DNA of 64,000 bases from Porpolomopsis calyptriformis. Lineage: Eukaryota > Basidiomycota > Agaricomycetes > Agaricales > Hygrophoraceae. Shown here piece by piece: positions 34,021 to 42,992 of this stretch. The notes under the pieces were generated by a model. The model was not told the origin of the DNA and did not search any database. It was given only the letters and a program-made list of their open reading frames with translations. The first letter of the stretch is position 1. Every line of letters starts with the position of its first letter. The stretch spans positions 3,453,098 to 3,517,097 of the forward strand of contig OX621164.1 in NCBI GenBank assembly GCA_951640195.1, given 5' to 3'. The position numbers were made by a program, and so were the translations under genes.

Positions 34021-34713
34021 CTAGGTTGCGCCATCATAAACTGGGGGTTGAAGCAGGTGTCCATCTGGGTCAAACCAGTGGTAACGGCCATCCAACTCCC
34101 GGGCACGTCGCAACCAAGTTTCAGCCAGCTCCCTACACATCACAGCATTCTCCTCCAGGTCAAGGATCCTTTTGTACTTGGCATCCATCATCAAGCGGTA
34201 CCCGTTCCGGGCAGTATAGAGTCGGTCGGCAACGTGATGGATGCGGTGCGAGATGGGGTCTTCGGGGATAGTGGGGGTGGTGACGTCGGATTCATCCTGG
34301 TCCAGTATAACCATCAAAAGTTGGCGCCCAACTTGGTATGCCTCCAGCCAATCTTCGAGTTGATTCTTCTTGTCGTCAAAGTCGCTGTCCTTGTCGAATG
34401 TGTACCAGTGACGGTCGTAGTTAAGTTCGCATCGATGTGCTCCAGAGATAAAAGGGACGTAGGTTTCGGGGCACCCAGATAGGTGCTCGACCTTGGCAAA
34501 GGGGAGCCCTCGGTAGTTACGGTTTCATCCCGGCTTGTCGATAGTGTCGGTACGTCGTCTCGGCTTCTTGAACCAGCGGGTAACCAAGACGCTGTCAGAC
34601 AAGGAAGAGGAGGAAGAGGAGTCAGGGGGAAGGTTGGAGGTAGAAGCAGTGGGGTTCCCTCGAGGTGGACGCCTCCCAGTCGACTTGCGAGCATAAAGAA
34701 CTTGGCGGGGCAT
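34021..34713 (-). pseudogene. Third ORF of element C
   Basis: The minus strand starts MPRQVLYARKSTGRRPPRG, then a Ser-rich part, then WFKKPRRRTDTIDKPG and a single TGA (34525-34527, explained by CGA to TGA). The same frame goes on through YVPFISGAHRCELNYDRHWY and a helical part (VMCRELAETWLRRARELDGR) to PPVYDGAT, about 230 codons in all. It sits after the chromodomain, as in A and B, but shares no clear sequence with them. Function unknown. Confidence 0.6.
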
Positions 34714-34827
34714 TTCGTGCTTCTTTTGATGATTGTTGGGAAGGGGAAGTCCTTATAATCGTCGGAGATTGAAAAGGAGAAAAGGAGATTCAACGATCGT
34801 GATGTCAGTAGTATTCGTAAAAGAGAG

Positions 34828-37800
34828 TTAAATCGCCGCTTGAATAGACTTTTCATAATTCATTAAGACATCTTTTACGTGCTTGAGGTTCCATCGTGGT
34901 TCCCAGGTGGCTGCCTCTATCAGGTAGCCTTTCCACTTGATTAGGTATTGTCGGTTCCATTTTCCTGGGGTGTGATTGAGAATACGTTCCACTTCATACT
35001 CGGGCTCTCCTTCGATCACATCCGGAGGTGGTTGGAGATTGTCATCTTCTCCAATCGGGGGGTGGAGATCGAGATTCTCTTCTAGAGCCTTGAGTAGTGA
35101 AACGTGAAACACGGGATGAATCCTCCATGACAGCGGTAGCTTTAGTTGGTAAGCCACAGGCGATACTTGTTTTAGAATTATAAAAGGTCCGAGCCAGCGG
35201 ACATCCAGTTTCTTTGCGGGCCGGCTAGTTTTCAAATTCTTGGCATCAAGCCAGACCCTTTGTCCTTCGTAAAACGTGGGTTCCTTTTGACGTTTTCGAT
35301 TGGCATAGAGCTTCATTAAGTTAGCGGTCTTTTGAAGAGACTCTTCAGCGTTCTCTCTAGCTCTAGTAAGCTGCACGTAAAACTCGTTGGCATCGGGATT
35401 TGAGGTTTGGGTTGGAACTGATAAGGGGGTGTGAGGGTGTCGGCCATATTCAAGCCAGAAGGGGGATTGGTGAGTGGAGGAATGTTCTCGGTTGTTATAA
35501 GCGAACTCCGCCAGAGCTAACCAATCTTTCCAATCGTCTTGCATGAAGTTAGTGTAGAGCCGTACGTACTGCTCTAACTCTTGATTGGTTCGTTCGGTTT
35601 GTCCATCTGTTTAGGGGTGATAGGCGGTAGAAAGCCCAGAAGTGGTTCCTAGGAGTTCATTCAATGACGTAGCGAACTTCGATGAGAATTGGGTTCCTCG
35701 ATCGGTAATGATCTTCTCTGGCCATCCATGGTGCTTCCAGACATGTTCTTGAAATAGCGCAGCAGTTCCTTTAGCAGACAGGTTTCCAGTTGTTGGGATG
35801 AAGTGAGCCCATTTGGTGAATCTGTCCACCACAACTAGAATAGCATCAAATCCTTTTGAATTAGGGAGTTCCACAATTAGATCAGCAGTGATCTGTTGCC
35901 ACGGTTTAGTAGGAGGGGGTAACGGTTGGAGAAGTCCAGTGGGTTTCTGTGGATAAACCTTGGTCTGTTGACAAGCAAGGCAGGACTTCACGTAATTGGT
36001 GATATCTTGTGGGGCACCTTCCCATGTATAATTACGGAGGAGCAATTCCTTCGTCTTCTCAATACCGGGATGGCCACCAGTGGGTGTGTCGTGGGTCAAT
36101 CGAATAATTTCTGTGCGCAAAGATACGTCCTTTGGCACAACTATACGATCTCCAGCACCGTGCACAATGCCATCTATGTGGGTGTATCCGGAAGAGGGAT
36201 CTTCAATTTTGGCCATGATCTCGAGGGGTAGGGGGGAATGAAAGCAAAGCTTGGATAAAAAGTTGGGGGACGATAAACTGATAATCGCATTGATGAAAAG
36301 CGCATTGACAAAAAGTTCTTTTGGCAGAAGGACCTTGTCCTCCACCTCCTCATAAGACTCCGGGTAATGATCTGGACGCTTGGAGAGTCCATCAGCCTTA
36401 TTCTTGATTCTAGGCTGGTAGCTGATTCTGAACTAAAAGCGAGCTAAAAATGGGAGGAGGGTCTTGGAGTAGAAGCCAATGGGATGCCAATCTTCTTCGT
36501 CATTCTCTTTCTGGGTCAAGACTGCACCCAGTGCAACACTAGAAGCATCCGTCTCCAGAAGGTAAGGAAGGTCTGGCTTCGGGGTCCTCAAAACAGGAGC
36601 AGAGGTAAGCGCATTCTTGAGGGTATCAAAAGCACGTTGTTGCTTAGGGGTCCAAATCCATTCTTGATCCTTTTGTAGGAGCTCATTAAGAGGACGAGCA
36701 ATCAGGGAGTAATCCTTGATAAACCTCCGCCAAAAGTTGGCAGTGCCAAGGAAGGATTGGAGATCTCATTTCTTCTGGGGGATAGGCCAGGTTCTGATTG
36801 CCTCAACCTTCTTGGGGTTAATAGCAATGTGGCCTTTTGAGATCATCATCCCCAGATAAATCACTTCCTTTTTCTCGAACTAGCACTTGACGGGTTTGCA
36901 GGACAGTTGATTCTTCTCCATGATCTCTAGAGTTCGTTCCGTCCAATAGGTGAGTTCAGTGAGGTCCTTTCCCATGATCAGGATATCGTCAATATAGATA
37001 TGGACCTGCTTGGAATCAATAACCTCTTTGAAGAGAACGTCGATCATTCATTGGAAGGAGGCAGGCGAGTTTCGCATTCCAAAGAACATAACGGTGGGCT
37101 CGAACAGCCCTCGTCGAGTGTTGAAGGCTCCTTTCCATTCGTCTCCTTCTTTGATACGAATATTGTTAAAGCCCCATCGGATATCCATGACTGTAAACAG
37201 TTCCGCTTCTGATAACTTGGTCTGTTGAATAATCTCAGAGATGAGAGGTAAGGGATAGGCATCTGGGATTGTGTGAGCATTCAGATAGCGATAGTCTTGG
37301 ATTGGACGTAGTCCAGCATCTTGTCCTTGGGCATTAACTTCTTCACCTTTGGCAGCGAAGAAGAATGAGGCAGCTTGTTTGGAGTTTGATCGTCGTATTC
37401 ATCCACTTGCAAGTTGTTCCTCCAGGAACTCATTCAGCTTCCCCTGTTCGTACTCAGTGAGTTTGTACACCTTTCCGATTTTGGGTCTAAAGGTAGGTTC
37501 GAGATCGATTGCATGGTCAAATTCTGGTCGTCGTGGGGGAAGTTCATCAAAGGTGGTCTTCATAAACACCTTCCAGTGCCTCCAGTATTTCTTTGGCACA
37601 TACTTCTTCATATCTTCCTCCACGGTAGTGGGTCTTGCATAGTCTCCCAGTGAGACCAATCTGATAATCTTGGCGTAGGAGTTGCCATTCAACGTAGAGC
37701 CTACTCGTGACACTATCACTCCAGCCTGAGAAGTCTTGGTTGGGGCCACAGTCTGACGTGAAGTCAGTGTTCCAGCCTTCCAGTCAACCAGGGGATCGTT

Positions 37801-38229
37801 ACGTTTGAGCCACGGGTAGCCGAGGATAACCTGTATCATATCTCCTAAATTTGTCACTTCCAAATGGGTTCGTTCCCTAGGAAAATCCAGCGTCTCCATC
37901 CACAGGTCTACAGCATATTCGATGGGACCTCCTCGGTTGTCTGTCCCATCTGCGTTCCGCATGGGGATTGGTCCTTCCAATCGATAAAAAGGGATATCGC
38001 GCTCCTGCACAAAATTCCAGTTTATAAAGCATCCAGAGGCGCCAGAGTCTATCAATGCACTGGCGGCAATTCGTCTACCAGTGTCTGTGGTCTCCAACCA
38101 AAGGGGTATGGTTAAGGCTTCTTCGCTCGAATCAAGTGCACCAAGAATTTGGGAAATAGATTGCATAGGGGTAGTGGTACACATAGAAAAGGAGTCCGCA
38201 ACGCACGAGCTATTGTCCGGACTGTTCAA
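34828..38229 (-). pseudogene. Element C pol with an in-frame RNase H deletion
   Basis: Protease LIDSGASGCFIN (near 38,060); RT with [26 protein letters not shown] (near 36,990) and GHIAINPKK; RNase H start YLLETDASS. After FYSKTLLP the frame jumps to FLARF, so some 60 codons of RNase H, with the second and third acidic sites, are missing. The integrase has the HHCC finger (GHPG...CLACQQTK), TDRGTQFSSKF and YHP, then a stop; the final part has a chromodomain, RQYLIKWKGYLIEAATWEPR. In-frame stops lie at FQ*MID, KC*FEK, QKK*DLQ and YHP*TDG. Confidence 0.88.
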
Positions 38230-39677
38230 AAACCCTGTTTCTCCAAAGCTCTCTTCAGCTCTTCTTTCCTCTTAGGCTCCCAGTTGACGATACCACACTT
38301 CTCGAAGTCTTGACGAGAATTTTCATTGGAGTTGACCTCCTCAATCAAGGCTGAGGTCTCCAGAACTCGAACATTTCTTCCTCGACCGGGTTTCTTTCCT
38401 CCACGACCTCTAGCTGCTGGGGTGAAGGGGCGGCTTCCAGAACCAGAAGTACTCGTCCTAGGAGCATTGGGACAAGAACTGGCAAAGTGGCCAAATCATC
38501 CACAGTTGAAACATGCTCCTTTAGGAATTCCTCCTAGTGAAGCAGGCTTTTCTTCTTGTTTGATTCTGGGGGCAGCAGGGTTGGAATAGGTGGAGGGACC
38601 AGCAGGTGGTCCTTGTCGGTAGGGGGTGTTGGTGATGCGAGTGTTACGAGTTTGGGGCTTAGAAGATGTTCTAGCTAAAAATTCTCGATGTCGTCTGTCA
38701 AGTTCAGCAGCACGAGACTGCCATTCAAAGAGGGTGGTGGGTTGACGATCTGAAAGGTAGATCTGTCGCAAAAGGGAGGGGTTGAGTCTGTCTTTATATA
38801 AAGTTGTCGAAGCTTCTTGTCCGTATCCAGTATCATGGGCCCATCGATTGAAATTAATGTTATACTCCTCTGCACTCTTGTTGAACTGCTTGACGTCCTT
38901 GATCTTCAGTTGAGCAGTTGACTTGGGGTCCAAGTCTCCAAAGTCTCGGGTAAGGGCTTGTTCAAAGACAGCCCAATCGGCACCAACCCAGTTCAACGTT
39001 GTGTAAGTGTCTACTTGACGCTCAGCCCATGGTTCTGCGTTTCCTCCAATCATAAACGACAAGGCATAGATAATCTTGTCGGCCTCTGAGATTCCTGGTC
39101 ATCCCAAATGATTCAACTTCACTTGACGCAGGAAGTTGCGGAGCTTGGTGGGATCACCAGAGAATTCGTCAGGAGGGTTCATCTTGATCTTGGCGGGGGC
39201 AGGGGCAGGGGCAGGGACAGGTTGGGGGAATACTGGGGGTGCTTGGAAGGGTTGGGGAAATGGCCCAAGAGGGGCAGGGACAGGTTGGGGGCCTATGAGG
39301 TTGGCCATCAATACTTGAAGTTGTTGTTCGATTCTATGACTCGCTTGCGCTTGGTCTTGTTGGACCTGCAGCAATTGTTGATAATCCTGCTTCATGATCT
39401 CAAAGGCTACGCGTGGATCTTCTTCTTCATCCTCATCATTGTCCTCAGCTCGACCTTTCCCTTTTGAGTGAGAGGGACCCGCTTGTTCTTCTTCTTCTTG
39501 TTCTTCTTCTTCTTGGACAGGGTCAACTGTCTCGTCGGGGATGGGAGCTGGGGCAGGAGGGAGAGAGCCTTCCTGGGAGAGAGGGATAGCAGGGTGAGGG
39601 ATAGTGGATAATGAATGAGTCAAAACCATTGGTGGAACGGTGGCAGTTGGATATTGGGGGGCTTGACGGGAATACAA
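38230..39677 (-). pseudogene. Element C gag
   Basis: Starts near MYSRQAPQYPTATVPP, has a Glu-rich run, a coiled coil (YQQLLQVQQDQAQASHRIEQ), a Pro/Ala run, a capsid-like part (SFMIGGNAEPWAERQVD) and a knuckle, CFNCG*FGHFASSC, where the star is a TGA at 38496-38498. A second stop is near 39,100. Gag length and order match chromodomain gypsy elements. Confidence 0.82.
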
Positions 39678-39797
39678 GGGGAGAGAGCAAGCCTAATCGA
39701 TGTTAATGTCTGGGTGGTGAAATTGATCTCGTGGGTGAAGACCTTCAGCACTGGCCAGACAGAGTAGGGGTTGTATAGCGTGGAGTGAGCAAGAAGG

Positions 39798-39809
39798 AAG
39801 TCTGTTTCT
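39798..39809 (-). promoter_or_regulatory. Self-primer binding site of element C
   Basis: On the minus strand AGAAACAGACTT directly follows the 5' LTR and is the reverse complement of AAGTCTGTTTCT (39920-39909 in the LTR), which begins 32 nt after TATATAAA. The pairing has changed from that of A and B on both sides. Confidence 0.7.
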
Positions 39810-40168
39810 TGTTAGACGGCAGTCTAGGGTTGATCGCAAGGTTTTACTTCAGGCTCTGGGTGTAGGGTTTTAAAGGGTTGGAAGACTACTGATTGGGGCG
39901 TTAACGAAAGAAACAGACTTATCCTAAGTCTATCTACTGCTAGCTTTATATACTAGCTAAGTATGAGTCATACTGACTACGTGTGAGTCATAACGACTAT
40001 GGATGAGTCATGTAGATAAGGAGAGTGATGGTAGACTAAATATAGATATGGCTTGGTCACCTTCTATTACTAAGTGGAGCTTGGGTGGCTAAGCGGCTAT
40101 TGATGTAAACTGTCTGATGTAAATAGGAATAGACGAGCAAAGGAAAAAGAAAAAATATATCTCTGACA
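39810..40168 (-). repeat. 5' LTR of element C
   Basis: 359 bp; TATATAAA on the minus strand at 39952-39945. Confidence 0.94.
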
Positions 40169-40312
40169 GCACAAGGCATCAGGTTCAAGATTTCTGACAG
40201 GTAGCCATCATGTTTTTAAACAGTGAGAGGCTGACATTTTTCAGAAGTTACAAGGTTAGCCTTCTGATCAAACGTGGAATACTGAATGCATAATCTTATC
40301 TTTACCGATCTC

Positions 40313-40395
40313 TAAGAAATCGCAATCTCCAAGCGTAGCACCTTGGGCATCAGGCGGGACATGCTTGGGGCCTTCACGAGAAGTATGACTAGAGG
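40313..40395 (-). pseudogene. Short fragment resembling the 3' part of the coatomer beta gene
   Basis: The minus strand resembles the coatomer beta exon at 63,930-64,000: both contain AAGGCC.C, ATGTCC, AAGGTGCTAC and GGAGATTG.GATTTC in the same order. I estimate about three quarters of 65 bases agree. The reading frame is shifted, so it cannot encode the same peptide. It may be a copied exon piece or a diverged repeat shared by both places. Confidence 0.4.
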
Positions 40396-40615
40396 GGTAA
40401 AATAGAATTCTAGGACTGGGGGGCAGCAGACAGAGGGGTGAAAAAACGACTCACAATATGGTGGTATTGACTCCCATCAATGGGCTCCAGCTGAAGATCA
40501 CAAAATGCCATTTGATGCAATGCTGCCTTTTCTCCTTTATCACAGGTGATGAACGATTGGCTGTACGTGGCCAGGTGGTGAATTAACACTGTAAGTCAAG
40601 CGAGCTGCACGCAAT
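40396..40615. other. Gap without a gene
   Basis: The minus strand has short readable pieces (HQMAFCDLQLEPIDGSQYHH) that could be exons of the hypothetical gene starting at 41167, but I could not join them. Confidence 0.3.
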
Positions 40616-41167
40616 TCAGACCAGGCAAACCTTCTCCATCTGACCACGAGTCTTCAGCAAAACATGGCTGCCGTGTTGCTTTTTCTTCTTGGCTGTGCAG
40701 CTGCTCACATCGCTACCACTACTTGGCTTATAACCAGTCAAATCTACCCAGCATGGCAATACTGAACGTTGAACCTTCTGGAGGCCGAGGATGGGATGAA
40801 TGGCTTGGGCAAGTAAAACCTCCCCAACACCGAATGGGACTAGCGCAACATGATGGATCAGCGATGCAAAGATAGCATGAAGTAGTACTAGCAGCCGCCA
40901 GTATGGCTGTTGCCAGAACTCTGGATCTTGAGACGATAATAGTACAAGACCATGACACTGGGGGATCGCACCAACAAGAGCCATTGCATCAAATATTTGG
41001 GCTGCATTCAGGGTAAAAGGACTTGCGTTAGCAGGGGCAGGGACGAAGCGATCATCACTAACAATGGAGAGGTTGGATAGATGGAAAGTAGGCCTAGGGT
41101 GAACCACCTTAGCTGGCCGGAGAATTACCAGATTAAAGAGACCAAGATATGACGAAATGTCGGACAA
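40616..41167 (-). CDS. Hypothetical ORF, no ATG at its start
   Basis: A 183-codon open frame on the minus strand, from LSDISSYLGLFNLVI through two weakly hydrophobic stretches (PYWRLLVLLHAIFASLI, VGEVLLAQAIHPIL) to KTRGQMEKVCLV. It opens with TTG and has no early ATG, so if real it is an internal exon. No family recognised. It lies next to element C and may be repeat-derived. Confidence 0.3.
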   Translation of the reverse strand: MSDISSYLGLFNLVILRPAKVVHPRPTFHLSNLSIVSDDRFVPAPANASPFTLNAAQIFDAMALVGAIPQCHGLVLLSSQDPEFWQQPYWRLLVLLHAIFASLIHHVALVPFGVGEVLLAQAIHPILGLQKVQRSVLPCWVDLTGYKPSSGSDVSSCTAKKKKQHGSHVLLKTRGQMEKVCLV

Positions 41168-41391
41168 TGCAAAAGCCCTGCTAATGCGTTACACATTAAT
41201 GTGAACAGTGATTCAGCTCGGCCCAAAGAGAGCTTTATAGTCAGTTAAGACGGACCTTGTGCAGGATCTTTTGCTCGACCCCTGGGGTGTTCAAGAGATA
41301 GTCATGGATATAACGAAGAGGTGGAGACAGCGATGGTGTTGGGAACAGGTGCATTACATAATATAGTCCTGCTTTACACCAACCGTTTGCA

Positions 41392-42259
41392 ATGCGCCGC
41401 GTACAGAGCGTTCGACATTACGCTCGACCTTCTCTAACTCTCGGAGCTGACGACCTCGGTGTGCTGAAAGAAGGTGATGAGTCCGTTGAAGATGCTCTCC
41501 GTCGTCAGCTGCTTGACAAAGACCGCGAGAACGACAAGGTGAGCTCCCCGATCCCCGTCTGGGGCAACCCCCAGGGGCTCTGTTTTGCCGCCAGCCACCA
41601 CCGCTCTCGACTTAGGTCATCCAAAATCGATAGCTCCGAACCCAAATTCAAATACTGCAAGCACAGCTCGCCCACCGTCCACCGATAGAAACCGTCCAGG
41701 AGCTCGAGAAGGAATCCAAGAGTTTGGAAATACTGTTACAAGGCACGCAACGCGAGAACGAACGTTGCATGACCGAACTGGAAAGGCTTGTTGTCAATTT
41801 CTCATCTTCCTCACGCGCAGAGCTCACCGACGAAATCAATGTATGGCAGATGTAAGACGCGTGAAAAAATGCTAGAACGCGAGTTGGCCAGACTGGGTGG
41901 AGACGATTGGCAGGTATGCTGATTTCTTGTTGCATGGACACCCATAATTTGATGTTTCTGTGTAGTCTACGCTAGACTTAACCGCTCAAACCGCCACACA
42001 CGGGATGCGTTCTGCCGCTGGAGTCTTCCCCTATCGTCCCAATGCACAAGCCCCCCAAGAAATGTCCTCTCCAACACCCGACGTATCCTCAGTGCAAGCA
42101 ACGCGGACACATATTGAGCAAGTACGTCTGCTCATCCTGGGGATGGAGCAACGATTGCAGCTACGCGAAGAGAAGTTGTCGCAGAGCGTACAAAAGGCAG
42201 AGGGGGAAGCGTCACGGTTTGAAGATCTGAGGAAAGGGATTTTGGCGAACGGTTCGTGA
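41392..42259 (+). CDS. Small coiled-coil protein, family not recognised
   Basis: Exon 1 (41392-41538) starts MRRVQSVRHYARPSLTLG and ends LLDKDRENDK. The next exon likely begins after the AG at about 41,636 and reads IQILQAQLAHRPP, then ETVQELEKESKSLEILLQ, a strong heptad pattern. A later exon reads ERELARLGGDDWQ, then the last starts STLDLTAQTATHG (near 41,967) and ends LRKGILANGS. The joint near 41,850 does not splice cleanly, so a small indel or an unusual intron is there. The protein would be about 230 residues, acidic and largely helical. No domain is assigned. Confidence 0.6.
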
Positions 42260-42992
42260 ATGTGGTTTGACGATAGACCGTTACTGCCTTGTTGGCTGAT
42301 AATATCCCCAAGCATCATCGATACCATTATAACAATCTTGTTGTATAAATGTTTCATTTTACGAATTACATTGCGAATTGCGAAAACTCACTGCAAATGA
42401 GAAGGAAAAAATCTATGGCGATGACGGTTGTGAATATGATTAATTACATAAATGAATGGATTTTGGACAACGATCAACCGATAGTCATACACGCCCGGGG
42501 CAGGTCATCGCGGTAAGGGGAAGGGGAAGAAGCCTTGACCGTGACCGATTCGGAGCGGGAAGGGTATTGTGGGCAAGCGAAGAACGCGAAAGTGGGAGAA
42601 AAAGGGACAGCAAGTTGAAATGCCTCGTTCGAGTTGAACAGAAAAATCGAGTAAAACTCTGTTTTGATATAAAGTCGAGCCGACCGTGCGTCCATGCAGG
42701 TAAGCGAATGAAATATTCGACGGATGGATTGTATGATGATTATACGATATATGAAGTTGATTACTGGTGTTCCGAGATTGCGATGGATGGATTGTATCGA
42801 TGGCATGAAGTGGTTGGATTTGGGTGAAACTCCGGGGTGGACTCCTCAAGCAGCTGTAAAAAAACGTGAAGGACAGATCTGAGACGTCAGAGTGGATTGA
42901 GATGATGCTGAATCGAGGAGAAGGTAAAGATGATTCGATTCCGAAATATGCGAAGCGTCGTTGAGAATAGATAACAAGCAAGACAATTGAGT
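42260..42992. other. Intergenic, no gene
   Basis: It lies between the 3' ends of the coiled-coil gene (plus) and the Pumilio gene (minus). Short open frames exist on both strands, without domains. Confidence 0.5.

Larger units (their letters stand above)
33383..40168 (-). mobile_element. Element C: Ty3/gypsy chromodomain element of a second family, young but broken
   Basis: LTRs 33383-33741 and 39810-40168, 359 bp each, with only about two differences, both transitions. Target duplication GCACA on both sides (33378-33382 and 40169-40173). Minus-strand order: gag with a knuckle, protease, RT, a truncated RNase H, integrase, chromodomain, third ORF. It is related to A and B at protein level but has a different LTR, so it is another family. 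Stops and an RNase H deletion make it dead. Confidence 0.95.

Noticed and set aside
34314..34856. 180-codon minus-strand frame in element C
   Set aside because: It is a shadow of the third ORF in another frame. The frame with WFKKPRRRTD and HWFDPDGHLL is the likely coding one.
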